DNA of 64,000 nucleotides, from positions 124,001 through 188,000 of the forward strand of contig NZ_FNVU01000009.1 of the NCBI RefSeq assembly GCF_900107965.1, in the 5' to 3' direction. Origin of the DNA: Actinacidiphila yanglinensis (GTDB lineage: Bacteria; Actinomycetota; Actinomycetes; Streptomycetales; Streptomycetaceae). A model generated the notes under the pieces. The model had not been told where the DNA came from, did not search any database, and saw only the letters and a list, made by a program, of their open reading frames with translations. Of this stretch, positions 15,107 through 24,366 are shown one piece after another. The position numbers and the translations under genes were made by a program. Each line of letters opens with the position of its first letter. Position 1 is the first letter of the stretch.

Positions 15107-17775
15107 TGGAGTCGGCAGAAATCCGCCGCCGCTGGCTGCGCTTCTTCGAGGAGCGCGGGCACACCGTGGTGCCGTCGGCCTCCCTCATCGCGGACGACCC
15201 GACGCTGCTGCTCGTCCCGGCCGGAATGGTCCCGTTCAAGCCGTATTTCCTCGGTGAGGTCAAGCCGCCCTTCGACCGCGCCACGAGCGTCCAGAAGTGC
15301 GTGCGCACCCCGGACATCGACGAGGTCGGCAAGACCACCCGGCACGGCACGTTCTTCCAGATGTGCGGCAACTTCTCCTTCGGCGACTACTTCAAGGAAG
15401 GCGCCATCACGTACGCCTGGGAGCTGCTGACCAGTTCCCAGGCCGACGGCGGCTACGGCCTGGAGCCGGAGAAGCTGTGGATCACCGTCTACGAGAAGGA
15501 CGACGAGGCCGAGCGGATCTGGCGCGACGTCGTCGGAGTCCCCGCCGAGCGCATCCAGCGGCTCGGCATGGGCCCCAACTTCTGGTCGATGGGCGTCCCC
15601 GGCCCCTGCGGCCCGTGCTCCGAGATCAACTACGACCGCGGCCCCGAGTTCGGTGAAGAAGGCGGCCCCGCGGTCAACGACGAGCGGTACGTGGAGATCT
15701 GGAACCTGGTCTTCATGCAGTACGAGCGCGGTCCCGGCCACGGCAAGGACGGCTTCGACATCCTCGGCGACCTGCCCGCGCAGAACATCGACACCGGTCT
15801 CGGCCTCGAACGCCTCGCGATGATCCTGCAGGGCGTGCAGAACATGTACGAGACCGACACCCTCCGGGTCGTGATCGACATCGCCACCGCCCTGACCGGC
15901 GTGCACTACGGCCACGCGCACGACTCCGACGTCTCGCTGCGGGTCGTCGCCGACCACATGCGCACCGCCGTCATGCTGATCGGCGACGGCGTCACCCCCG
16001 GCAACGAGGGCCGTGGCTACGTCCTGCGCCGGATCATGCGCCGCGCCATCCGCAACATGCGGATGCTCGGCGCCGACCGCCCGGTGGTCGCCGAACTCGT
16101 GGACGTGGTGATCGGCACCATGGGCGAGCAGTACCCGGAGCTGCTCAACGACCGCAAGCGGATCGAGTCCGTCGCGCTCGCCGAGGAGTCCCGCTTCCTC
16201 AAGACCCTCTCGGCCGGCACCAACATCCTCGACACCGCCGTGACGGAGACCAAGTCCAAGGGCGGCCAGGTGCTCTCCGGCGACCAGGCCTTCCTGCTGC
16301 ACGACACCTGGGGCTTCCCGATCGACCTCACCCTGGAGATGGCCTCCGAACAGGGGCTGAGCGTCGACGAGGACGGCTTCCGGCGGCTGATGAAGGAGCA
16401 GCGCGACCGCGCGAAGGCGGACGCGCAGAAGAAGAAGACCGGGCACGCCGACCTGTCGGCCTACCGCGAGGTCGCCGACCGCTCCGGCGCCACCGAGTTC
16501 ACCGGCTACCTCCACGACCACGGCGAGGCCACCGTCGTCGGCCTGCTCGTCGACGGCCTGCCCTCCCCGGCCGCCATCGAGGGCGACGAGGTCGAGGTCG
16601 TCCTCGACCGCACCCCCTTCTACGCCGAGGGCGGCGGCCAGCTCGCCGACACCGGCCGCATCCGGCTGGACAGCGGCGCCGTCGTGGAGATCCGCGACGT
16701 GCAGCGCCCGGTGCCCGGCGTCAGCGTGCACAAGGGCGTCGTCCAGGTCGGCGAGGTCACCCTCGGCGCGGCCGCGCACGCCCAGATCGACCTGACCCGG
16801 CGCCGTGCCATCGCCCGCGCGCACAGCGCCACCCACCTCACCCACCAGGCGCTGCGCGACGCGCTCGGCCCCACCGCCGCGCAGGCCGGCTCGGAGAACT
16901 CGCCCGGCCGGTTCCGCTTCGACTTCGGCTCGCCGACCGCCGTACCCGGCACCGTGCTGACCGACGTCGAGCAGAAGATCAACGAGGTGCTGGCCCGTGA
17001 ACTCGACGTCACCGCCGAGGTGATGCCGATCGCCGAGGCCAAGCGGCAGGGCGCCATCGCGGAGTTCGGCGAGAAGTACGGCGAGCACGTCCGCGTGGTC
17101 ACCATCGGCGACTTCTCCAAGGAGCTGTGCGGCGGCACCCACGTGCACAACACCGCCCAACTCGGCCTGGTCAAGCTGCTCGGCGAGTCCTCCATCGGTT
17201 CCGGCGTGCGCCGGGTGGAGGCGCTGGTCGGCGTCGACGCGTACAACTTCCTGGCCCGCGAGCACACCGTGGTCGCCCAGCTCACCGACCTGGTGAAGGG
17301 CCGGCCGGAGGAGCTGCCCGACAAGATCTCCGGGATGCTCGCCAAGCTCAAGGACGCCGAGAAGGAGATCGAGCGGTTCCGCGCGGAGAAGGTGCTCCAG
17401 GCCGCGGCCGGGCTCGCCGAGGCCGCCGAGGACGTCAAGGGCGTCGCCCTGGTCACCGGCGCGGTGCCGGAGGGCACCGGCGCGGACGACCTGCGCAAGC
17501 TCGTGCTCGACGTGCGGCAGCGGATCGGCGGCGGCCGGCCCGCCGTCGTCGCGCTGTTCACCGTGGCCGGCGGCCGCCCGCTGACCGTCATCGCGACCAA
17601 CGAGGCCGGGCGCGAGCGCGGCCTCAAGGCCGGCGAGCTCGTCCGCACCGCGGCCAAGACGCTCGGCGGCGGTGGCGGCGGCAAGGACGACGTCGCCCAG
17701 GGCGGCGGCCAGCAGGCCGCGGCCGTGCCCGATGCGATCGAGGCCGTGCGGCGGCTCGTCGCCGAGAAGGCGTGA
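15106..17775 (+). CDS. alaS: Alanyl-tRNA synthetase
   Basis: This is an 889-residue class II synthetase of full usual length. The catalytic domain has TSVQKCVRTPDIDEVG, GTFFQMCGNFSFGDYFKE and GPCGPCSEINYDRG. The editing domain has HSATHLTHQALRD and CGGTHVHNT (zinc-binding His/Cys). A C-Ala domain ends in LGGGGGGKDDVAQGGG. It charges tRNA-Ala and clears mischarged Ser and Gly. It is coupled to DUF6167 (TGATG overlap), and ruvX starts one base after its stop. Confidence 0.99.
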   Translation: MESAEIRRRWLRFFEERGHTVVPSASLIADDPTLLLVPAGMVPFKPYFLGEVKPPFDRATSVQKCVRTPDIDEVGKTTRHGTFFQMCGNFSFGDYFKEGAITYAWELLTSSQADGGYGLEPEKLWITVYEKDDEAERIWRDVVGVPAERIQRLGMGPNFWSMGVPGPCGPCSEINYDRGPEFGEEGGPAVNDERYVEIWNLVFMQYERGPGHGKDGFDILGDLPAQNIDTGLGLERLAMILQGVQNMYETDTLRVVIDIATALTGVHYGHAHDSDVSLRVVADHMRTAVMLIGDGVTPGNEGRGYVLRRIMRRAIRNMRMLGADRPVVAELVDVVIGTMGEQYPELLNDRKRIESVALAEESRFLKTLSAGTNILDTAVTETKSKGGQVLSGDQAFLLHDTWGFPIDLTLEMASEQGLSVDEDGFRRLMKEQRDRAKADAQKKKTGHADLSAYREVADRSGATEFTGYLHDHGEATVVGLLVDGLPSPAAIEGDEVEVVLDRTPFYAEGGGQLADTGRIRLDSGAVVEIRDVQRPVPGVSVHKGVVQVGEVTLGAAAHAQIDLTRRRAIARAHSATHLTHQALRDALGPTAAQAGSENSPGRFRFDFGSPTAVPGTVLTDVEQKINEVLARELDVTAEVMPIAEAKRQGAIAEFGEKYGEHVRVVTIGDFSKELCGGTHVHNTAQLGLVKLLGESSIGSGVRRVEALVGVDAYNFLAREHTVVAQLTDLVKGRPEELPDKISGMLAKLKDAEKEIERFRAEKVLQAAAGLAEAAEDVKGVALVTGAVPEGTGADDLRKLVLDVRQRIGGGRPAVVALFTVAGGRPLTVIATNEAGRERGLKAGELVRTAAKTLGGGGGGKDDVAQGGGQQAAAVPDAIEAVRRLVAEKA

Positions 17776-17776
17776 C

Positions 17777-18472
17777 ATGACCGAGCGACGGCGGGGCGCG
17801 GAGCGCGGCCGGGACCGGCCGCGCGCCCGGCGCTCCGCCGCGCACGGGCACCGACCCGACCACGGGAGCGGCCCCGAGGACGCAACCGGGCGCCCGGCGG
17901 CGGCCGGTGACGACCGCTCGGGCGCGGCGGGAGCCGACGGCGCGGCAGGCGGAACCGGCGGCGCGGGCGACTCGGAGGGTTCCGGTACCTCCCGGGCCCC
18001 CGGCGGGATCCGGCGCGGCCGGCGGCTGGCCGTGGACGTCGGGGACGCCCGGATCGGGGTCGCCTCGTGCGACCCGGACGGCATCCTCGCCACCCCCGTC
18101 GAGACGGTGCCCGGCCGCGATGTGGCCGCCGCGCAGCGCCGGTTGGCGGCCCTGGTCGCCGAGTACGAACCCATCGAGGTCGTCGTCGGCCTGCCCCGGT
18201 CGCTGAACGGCACCGAGGGTCCCGCGGCCGCCAAGGTGCGCGGCTTCGCGCAGGCTGTGGCGAAAATCATCGCCCCGGTCCCGGTCCGGCTCGTGGACGA
18301 GCGGATGAGCACGGTCACCGCGACCCAGGGGCTGCGCGCGTCCGGGGTCACGGCCAGAAAGGGACGCTCCGTGGTCGATCAGGCCGCCGCTGTCGTTATT
18401 CTGCAGAGCGCGTTGGAGACCGAGCGGGTGTCGGGCACTGCTCCTGGCGAGAACGTCGAAGTAGTCATCTGA
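17777..18472 (+). CDS. ruvX: Putative pre-16S rRNA nuclease / Holliday junction resolvase-like RuvX (YqgF), extended N-terminus
   Basis: This is a 231-residue protein. The RNase H-like YqgF core starts at about residue 82 (RRLAVDVGDARIGVA, with the metal-binding Asp) and continues through VVVGLPRSLNGTEGPAA, LVDERMSTVTA and DQAAAVVILQSALE. Homologues are usually 140-160 residues. The first 80 residues here are low-complexity Arg/Gly/Ala. No ATG or GTG falls in that stretch after 17777, so the extension appears real. It begins 1 nt after alaS and is presumably in the same operon. Confidence 0.93.
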   Translation: MTERRRGAERGRDRPRARRSAAHGHRPDHGSGPEDATGRPAAAGDDRSGAAGADGAAGGTGGAGDSEGSGTSRAPGGIRRGRRLAVDVGDARIGVASCDPDGILATPVETVPGRDVAAAQRRLAALVAEYEPIEVVVGLPRSLNGTEGPAAAKVRGFAQAVAKIIAPVPVRLVDERMSTVTATQGLRASGVTARKGRSVVDQAAAVVILQSALETERVSGTAPGENVEVVI

Positions 18473-18598
18473 TCGCGATACGGTAACGTTCCCCGCGACA
18501 CGGCGGCGCCCTCGGGTGCCGCCCGTTTCGCAAGGTCGGCGGACCGATGCCGACCGCGTACCGAGGGGACCGAGGGCGGACGCCCGAGCAGCCGGAGT

Positions 18599-18621
18599 GG
18601 AAGACCGCAGCGACGTCTTCC
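18599..18621 (+). promoter_or_regulatory. Hairpin in the ruvX-mltG spacer
   Basis: GGAAGAC (18599-18605) and GTCTTCC (18615-18621) form a perfect 7-bp stem 34 nt before the mltG start. It may be a processing or attenuation structure. The rest of the 18473-18654 spacer holds no gene that I can see. Confidence 0.35.
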
Positions 18622-18654
18622 ACGGAGGGTGCGAGCAGGAAGACCGACTGATGG

Positions 18655-20541
18655 ATGCCGATGACTGACTATGGCCGGGGTTCCGGCTCCGAACCGTGGC
18701 ACCCCGAGGATCCGCTCTTCGGGGATGTGTACGACCAGGGGTACCCGCAGCAGCATCACCAGAACCCTCAGCAGCAGGGCGACTGGCAGGACCCGTACGC
18801 CACCGGCCAGCAGCAGCATCAGCAGTACCCCCAGCAGCCCCAGCAGGGTTACCCGCAGCAGGGGTACGGCTACCCCCAGCAGCAGCAGTCGCCGCAGTCG
18901 CAGCAGGGCTACCAGCAGACCGGCTACGAGGGGTATGACACCGGCTCCTACCAGACCGGCCAGGCCGGCGGTTACGCCCAGGACCCGTACGGCGGCGGCC
19001 TGCCGCAGGACCCGTACGCCACCGGCCAGCAGCAGCATCAGCAGTATCCCCAGCAGCCGCAGCAGGGCTACCCGCAGCAGCCCCAGAACCTCCAGCAGCC
19101 GCATTTCCAGGGCCAGCCCGGGCAGCAGGGCATGCAGCCCGGTCAGCCGGGGCAGCAGGGCATGGGCCAACCCGGCCAGCCGGGTCAGCCGGGGATGGGG
19201 CAACCGGGCCAGCCCGGCCAGCCCCTTCAGCAGGGCATGCGCCAGCCCGGACAGCCCGGACAGTCCGGCCAGCCCGGTGCCCGCCCCGGCGCCGCCCCCC
19301 AGGGGCACCCGCAGGAACCGGGGAGCCGCCCGCTGCGCCCCGCGCCGGCCCGTACCGGCGAGTGGGACGACGAGCAGAGCGGCGACCCCACCGAGCACGC
19401 CTTCTTCGCGAACCGCGACGACGATGACGACGACGCACACGCGCCCGAACCGACCAGGACGGGTGGCCGCAGGTCCGGCAAGTCCCAGCCGCAGCAGGGC
19501 AAGAAGCGCCGCAGCGGCTGCGCCTGCGTGGTCGTGCTCGCCGTCCTGGTGGGCGGTGTCGGCGGCATCGGCTATTTCGGCTACCACATGTACGAGAGCC
19601 GTTTCGGCCCCGCGCCCGACTACTCCGGCGAGGGCAGCGGCGACGTCCAGGTGACCATCCCCGCGGGCGCCTCCGCGACCACCATGGGCAACCTCCTGAA
19701 GCAGGCCGGCGTCGTGAAGAGCGTCGGCGCCTTCACCGCCGCCGCGAACAAGAACCCCAAGGGCAACTTCATCCAGGCCGGCGTCTACGACCTGCACAAG
19801 CAGATGTCCGGTGCGTCCGCGGTCACGATGATGCTCGACCCCAAGTCGCAGGACGCGATGATCATCCCGGAGGGCTACCGGGCCACTCGCATCTACCAGC
19901 AGATCGACCTGAAGCTCCACCTCAAGACCGGCACCACCGCGGCGGCCGCCAAGGGGGCCAACCTCGGCCTGCCGTCCTGGGCGCACGGAAACGTCGAGGG
20001 CTTCCTCTTCCCGATGAAGTACAGCGTCGGCAAGTCCACCAAGCCGGTCGACGTGCTGAAGCAGATGGTTGCCCAGGCATCGTCGGAGTACCAGAAGGAC
20101 GACCTGGTCGGCAACGCCAAGAAGATCGGCAAGACACCCGAGCAGGTGCTGACCATCGCTGCTCTGGTGCAGGCCGAGGCGCAGCAGGAGGGGGACTTCG
20201 GCAAGGTCTCCCGGGTGATATACAACCGGCTCGACCAGGGCATGAAGCTCGAGTTCGACTCGACCATCAACTACGCCATGGGCCGCTCCACCCTCAACAC
20301 GTCGAACAAGGACACCCAGTTCGCGTCGCCGTACAACACCTACCTGCACACGGGCCTGCCGCCGGGTCCGATCGACAACCCTGGCCACAACGCCATCGAG
20401 GCCGCGCTCGACCCGACCTCCGGGAACTGGCTCTACTTCGTCACGGTCAAGCCCGGTGACACCCGCTTCACCGACAGCTACGCCGTCCACCAGAAGAACG
20501 TCCAGGACTTCAACGCGTACCAGAAGGCGCACGGCGGATGA
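18655..20541 (+). CDS. mltG: Endolytic murein transglycosylase MltG with long Gln/Pro/Gly-rich N-terminus
   Basis: This is a 628-residue protein. Residues 1-280 are disordered, rich in Q, P, G and Y, with two near-identical 25-residue repeats (DPYATGQQQHQQYPQQPQQG) and GQPGQPGQ runs. A membrane helix follows (about 287-310, CACVVVLAVLVGGVGGIGYFGY), then the extracytoplasmic YceG domain. The catalytic Glu lies in LVQAEAQQEGDFGKVSRVIYNRL. It cleaves nascent glycan strands and sets their length. The start is ATG 18655 or 18661, with AGGAAGA at 18637. The 3' end overlaps aroE by 4 nt. Confidence 0.95.
   Translation: MPMTDYGRGSGSEPWHPEDPLFGDVYDQGYPQQHHQNPQQQGDWQDPYATGQQQHQQYPQQPQQGYPQQGYGYPQQQQSPQSQQGYQQTGYEGYDTGSYQTGQAGGYAQDPYGGGLPQDPYATGQQQHQQYPQQPQQGYPQQPQNLQQPHFQGQPGQQGMQPGQPGQQGMGQPGQPGQPGMGQPGQPGQPLQQGMRQPGQPGQSGQPGARPGAAPQGHPQEPGSRPLRPAPARTGEWDDEQSGDPTEHAFFANRDDDDDDAHAPEPTRTGGRRSGKSQPQQGKKRRSGCACVVVLAVLVGGVGGIGYFGYHMYESRFGPAPDYSGEGSGDVQVTIPAGASATTMGNLLKQAGVVKSVGAFTAAANKNPKGNFIQAGVYDLHKQMSGASAVTMMLDPKSQDAMIIPEGYRATRIYQQIDLKLHLKTGTTAAAAKGANLGLPSWAHGNVEGFLFPMKYSVGKSTKPVDVLKQMVAQASSEYQKDDLVGNAKKIGKTPEQVLTIAALVQAEAQQEGDFGKVSRVIYNRLDQGMKLEFDSTINYAMGRSTLNTSNKDTQFASPYNTYLHTGLPPGPIDNPGHNAIEAALDPTSGNWLYFVTVKPGDTRFTDSYAVHQKNVQDFNAYQKAHGG
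18787..19080 (+). repeat. In-frame direct repeat inside mltG
   Basis: A stretch of about 75 bp at about 18787-18861 recurs nearly unchanged at about 19007-19081. Both begin CAGGACCCGTACGCCACCGG and differ at a few third positions. They encode duplicate Gln/Pro-rich peptides in the cytoplasmic tail. Confidence 0.8.
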
Positions 20542-21389
20542 CCGGCCCGCAGCCGACCGGGACCGGTCAGTACCGCGCCGCCGTGCTCGGCTCCCCGATC
20601 GCGCACTCGCTCTCCCCGGTGCTGCACCGCGCCGCGTACGCCGCGCTGGGCCTCGACGACTGGCGGTACGACCGCTTCGAGGTGGACGAGGTGGCGCTGC
20701 CCGGCTTCGTGGCGGGCCTCGACCCGGTGCAGTGGGCCGGGCTGTCGCTGACGATGCCGCTCAAGCGCGCGGTGATCCCGCTGCTGGACGACGTCACCGA
20801 CACCGCCGCCTCGGTCGAGGCGGTCAACACCGTGGTCCTCGACCGCGACGGGCGGCTGCGCGGCGACAACACCGACATCCCGGGGATGATCGCGGCGCTC
20901 GCCGAGCACGGCGTCACCTCGGTGCCCTCGGCCGCGGTCCTCGGCGCGGGCGCCACCGCGTCGTCCGCGCTGGCCGCGCTCGCCCGGATCTGCACCGGTG
21001 AGGTCACCGCGTACGTCCGCGGCCGGGCCCGCGCCAAGGAGATGGCCCGCTGGGGCGAGCGGCTGGGCGTGGCCGTGCGCACCGCCGACTGGAGTGCCGC
21101 AGCGGACGCGCTCACCGAGCCGCTGGTGATCGCCACCACCCCGGCCGGCGCTGCCGACCACCTCGCCGCCGCGGTCCCGACCGCCCCCGGCACCCTCTTC
21201 GACGTGCTCTACGAGCCCTGGCCGACCCCGCTGGCCGCGGCCTGGGCCGCCCGCGGTGGCCTGGTTGCCGGCGGGCTGGACCTCCTCGTCCACCAGGCGG
21301 TCCTGCAGGTCGAGCAGCACACCGGCCGCGCCCCCGGCCCGCTGCCGGCGATGCGCGCCGCCGGTGAGGCGGCGCTCGCCGATCGCTGA
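20538..21389 (+). CDS. aroE: Shikimate dehydrogenase
   Basis: This is a 283-residue protein that reduces 3-dehydroshikimate to shikimate with NADPH. Substrate motifs are GSPIAHSLSPVLH and the catalytic Lys/Asp pair in TMPLKRAV and NTDIPGM. The Rossmann loop GAGATASSA follows. The ATG overlaps the mltG stop (ATGA). It is the first gene of an aroE-aroC-aroK-aroB-aroQ series. Confidence 0.96.
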   Translation: MTGPQPTGTGQYRAAVLGSPIAHSLSPVLHRAAYAALGLDDWRYDRFEVDEVALPGFVAGLDPVQWAGLSLTMPLKRAVIPLLDDVTDTAASVEAVNTVVLDRDGRLRGDNTDIPGMIAALAEHGVTSVPSAAVLGAGATASSALAALARICTGEVTAYVRGRARAKEMARWGERLGVAVRTADWSAAADALTEPLVIATTPAGAADHLAAAVPTAPGTLFDVLYEPWPTPLAAAWAARGGLVAGGLDLLVHQAVLQVEQHTGRAPGPLPAMRAAGEAALADR

Positions 21390-21485
21390 GACGACCGTTC
21401 CGCTCCCTGGACGCGGGTCCGGGCGGTCCCCGGAAACGTGGGAGGATCGGGGCACAGTGGCACGGCCGTTTTCCAGGGAGCACCG

Positions 21486-22670
21486 TTGAGCAGATTGCGC
21501 TGGCTGACCGCGGGGGAGTCGCACGGACCCGCACTCGTCGCGACGCTGGAAGGACTGCCCGCCGGGGTGCCCGTCACCACCGCGATGGTGGCGGACGCGC
21601 TGGCGAGGCGCCGGCTCGGTTACGGCCGCGGTGCCCGGATGAAGTTCGAGCAGGACCAGGTCACCTTCCTCGGCGGCGTACGGCACGGCCTGACCATGGG
21701 CAGCCCGGTCGCGATCATGGTCGGCAACACCGAGTGGCCCAAGTGGGAGCAGGTGATGGCGGCCGACCCGGTGGACCCGGAGATCCTGGCCGGCCTGGCC
21801 CGCAACGCCCCGCTGACCCGGCCCCGCCCCGGCCACGCCGACCTCGCCGGGATGCAGAAGTACGACCTGGACGAGGCCCGCCCGGTGCTGGAGCGGGCGA
21901 GCGCGCGGGAGACCGCGGCCCGGGTCGCGCTCGGCGCGGTGGCCCGGTCGTACCTCAAGGAGACCGCGGGCATCGAGATCGTCTCGCACGTGGTCGAACT
22001 CGGCGCCGCGAAGGCTCCGTACGGCGTCGTGCCGGTGCCGGGCGACGAGGAACGCCTGGACACCGACCCGGTGCGCTGCCTGGACGCCGACGCGAGCAAG
22101 GCGATGGTCGCCGAGATCGACCAGGCCCACAAGGACGGCGACACCCTCGGCGGCGTCGTCGAGGTGCTGGTCTACGGTGCCCCGGTCGGCCTCGGCTCCC
22201 ATGTGCACTGGGACCGGCGGCTGGACGCGCGGCTGGCCGGAGCCCTGATGGGCATCCAGGCCATCAAGGGCGTCGAACTCGGTGACGGCTTCGACCTCGC
22301 CCGGGTGCCCGGCTCCCAGGCCCACGACGAGATCGTGCCGGGCCCGGACGGCATCCGCCGCGCCTCCGGCCGTTCCGGCGGCACCGAGGGCGGCATGAGC
22401 ACCGGCGAGGTGCTCCGGGTGCGGGCCGCGATGAAGCCGATCGCGACCGTGCCGCGGGCCCTGGCCACCATCGACGTCGCCACCGGCGAGGTAGCCCAGG
22501 CCCACCACCAGCGCTCCGACGTGTGCGCGGTGCCGGCCGCCGGGATCGTCGCCGAGGCGATGGTCGCGCTGGTGCTGGCCGACGCCGTCGCGGAGAAGTT
22601 CGGCGGCGACTCGGTCGGGCAGACCCGGCGCAACGTCCAGGACTTCCTCGACCACCTGGCGATCCAGTGA
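21486..22670 (+). CDS. aroC: Chorismate synthase
   Basis: This is a 394-residue FMN-dependent enzyme that converts EPSP to chorismate. It shows WLTAGESHGPAL, RRRLGYGRGARMKFEQD, SARETAARVALGAVA and the C-terminal DVCAVPAAGIVAEAMVALVLAD. The start is an uncommon TTG at 21486: AGGGAG ends 5 nt upstream and the encoded SRLRWLTAGESHG matches the family N-terminus. The frame runs to 21438 without support. The GTGA overlap with aroK at the end indicates coupling. Confidence 0.97.
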   Translation: MSRLRWLTAGESHGPALVATLEGLPAGVPVTTAMVADALARRRLGYGRGARMKFEQDQVTFLGGVRHGLTMGSPVAIMVGNTEWPKWEQVMAADPVDPEILAGLARNAPLTRPRPGHADLAGMQKYDLDEARPVLERASARETAARVALGAVARSYLKETAGIEIVSHVVELGAAKAPYGVVPVPGDEERLDTDPVRCLDADASKAMVAEIDQAHKDGDTLGGVVEVLVYGAPVGLGSHVHWDRRLDARLAGALMGIQAIKGVELGDGFDLARVPGSQAHDEIVPGPDGIRRASGRSGGTEGGMSTGEVLRVRAAMKPIATVPRALATIDVATGEVAQAHHQRSDVCAVPAAGIVAEAMVALVLADAVAEKFGGDSVGQTRRNVQDFLDHLAIQ

Positions 22671-23194
22671 CGGCCCCCGCGCCCGTCCCGGTCGCGGTGC
22701 TGGTCGGCCCGCCCGGTGCGGGCAAGACCTCGGTCGGCCGCGCCCTGGCCGCGCACCTCGGCGTCGGCTACCGCGACACCGACGACGACATCGAGCAGAC
22801 CGCGGGCAAGCCGATCTCCGAGATCTTCATCGACGAGGGCGAGCCCCACTTCCGCGACCTGGAGCGGGCCGCGGTCGCCGCCGCCCTCGCCGGGCACGAC
22901 GGGGTGCTCTCGCTCGGCGGCGGCGCCGTCATGGACCCCGCGAGCCGCGCCCTGCTCACCGGGCTGCCGGTGGTCTTCCTCGACGTCAGCCTGCACGACG
23001 CGGTGCACCGGGTCGGCCTCGACGCCTCCCGCCCGCTGCTCGCGGTCAACCCGCGGCAGCGCTGGCGCGAACTGATGGAGCAGCGCCGCCCGTTGTACAC
23101 CGAGGTGGCCCGCGCGGTGGTCAGCACCACCGACCGCACCCCGGACGAGGTGGCCGTGGCCGTACTGGACGCACTGGAGCTGAAGGACGCATGA
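22667..23194 (+). CDS. aroK: Shikimate kinase
   Basis: This is a 175-residue NMP-kinase-fold enzyme. It has P-loop GPPGAGKTS, shikimate-binding DTDDDIE, the GGGAV motif (LSLGGGAVM) and lid residues in DASRPLL. It phosphorylates shikimate with ATP. GTG 22667 overlaps the aroC stop by 4 nt and its own stop overlaps the aroB ATG by 4 nt. Confidence 0.96.
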   Translation: MTAPAPVPVAVLVGPPGAGKTSVGRALAAHLGVGYRDTDDDIEQTAGKPISEIFIDEGEPHFRDLERAAVAAALAGHDGVLSLGGGAVMDPASRALLTGLPVVFLDVSLHDAVHRVGLDASRPLLAVNPRQRWRELMEQRRPLYTEVARAVVSTTDRTPDEVAVAVLDALELKDA

Positions 23195-24366
23195 GCAGCG
23201 ACGCACACGAGGCCGCGGGCCGGGCCGACGACGCCGGCACCGCCGAGAACGCAGCCGGGAACGGCCGGTGGAGCGCCGGTGCCGCGCCCACCCGTATCCG
23301 GATCGGCGGCACCGCCGGCACCGAACCGTACGAGGTCCTCGTCGGGCACCAACTCCTCGGCGAGCTGCCCGGGTTGATCGGGCCGAAGGCGATGCGCGTC
23401 GCCGTACTGCACCCCGAGGCGCTGGCCGGCACCGGCGAGGCGATCCGCGAGGATCTGGCCGAGCAGGGCTACCAGGCCGTCGCGATCCAGATCCCCAACG
23501 CCGAGGAGGCGAAGACCGTCGAGGTCGCCGCCTACTGCTGGAAGGCCCTCGGCCAGACCGGCTTCACCCGTACCGACGTGGTGGTCGGCGTCGGCGGCGG
23601 CGCCACCACGGACCTGGCCGGGTTCGTCGCGGCGACGTGGCTGCGCGGCGTGCGCTGGATCGCGGTGCCCACCACGGTGCTGGGCATGGTCGACGCGGCG
23701 GTCGGCGGCAAGACCGGCATCAACACCGCCGAGGGCAAGAACCTCGTCGGGGCCTTCCACCCGCCGGCCGGCGTGCTGTGCGACCTGTCCGCCCTCGCCT
23801 CGCTCCCGCCCCACGACTACGTCAGCGGGCTCGCCGAGGTGATCAAGGCCGGCTTCATCGCCGACCCGGCCATCCTCGAACTGGTCGAGTCCGACCCGGC
23901 GGCAGCCCGTGACCCCGAAGGCCCGCACACCGCCGAACTCATCGAACGCGCCATCCGGGTCAAGGCGGAGGTGGTCTCCGCCGACCTCAAGGAGTCCGGC
24001 CTGCGGGAGATCCTCAACTACGGCCACACCCTCGCGCACGCCATCGAGAAGAACGAGCGCTACAACTGGAGGCACGGCGCGGCCGTCTCCGTCGGGATGG
24101 TGTTCGCCGCCGAACTCGGCCGCCTCGCCGGGCGGTTGGACGACGCCACCGCCGACCGGCACCGCGCGGTCCTCGGCTCGGTCGGGCTGCCGCTGACCTA
24201 CCGCGGCGACCAGTGGCCCCGGCTCGTCGAGAACATGAAGGTCGACAAGAAGTCCCGCGGCGACCTGCTGCGCTTCATCGTCCTGGACGGGCTGGCCAAG
24301 CCCACGATCCTGGAGGGCCCCGACCCCGCGGTCCTCCTCGCCGCCTACGGTGAGGTGACGGAGTGA
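23191..24366 (+). CDS. aroB: 3-dehydroquinate synthase
   Basis: This is a 391-residue enzyme that makes 3-dehydroquinate from DAHP, using NAD and a divalent metal. It has GVGGGATTDLAGFVAATWLRG, PTTVLGMVDAAVGGKTGIN and metal ligands in LAEVIKAGF, NYGHTLAHAIE and WRHGAAVSVGM. The first 30 residues are a low-complexity extension not needed for the fold. Overlaps on both sides (ATGA, GTGA) place it inside the aro operon. Confidence 0.97.
   Translation: MSSDAHEAAGRADDAGTAENAAGNGRWSAGAAPTRIRIGGTAGTEPYEVLVGHQLLGELPGLIGPKAMRVAVLHPEALAGTGEAIREDLAEQGYQAVAIQIPNAEEAKTVEVAAYCWKALGQTGFTRTDVVVGVGGGATTDLAGFVAATWLRGVRWIAVPTTVLGMVDAAVGGKTGINTAEGKNLVGAFHPPAGVLCDLSALASLPPHDYVSGLAEVIKAGFIADPAILELVESDPAAARDPEGPHTAELIERAIRVKAEVVSADLKESGLREILNYGHTLAHAIEKNERYNWRHGAAVSVGMVFAAELGRLAGRLDDATADRHRAVLGSVGLPLTYRGDQWPRLVENMKVDKKSRGDLLRFIVLDGLAKPTILEGPDPAVLLAAYGEVTE

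Noticed and set aside
13945..18351. A 1468-codon minus-strand open frame across DUF948, alaS and ruvX
   Set aside because: Same GC artefact; no domain is visible and it is fully antisense to alaS.
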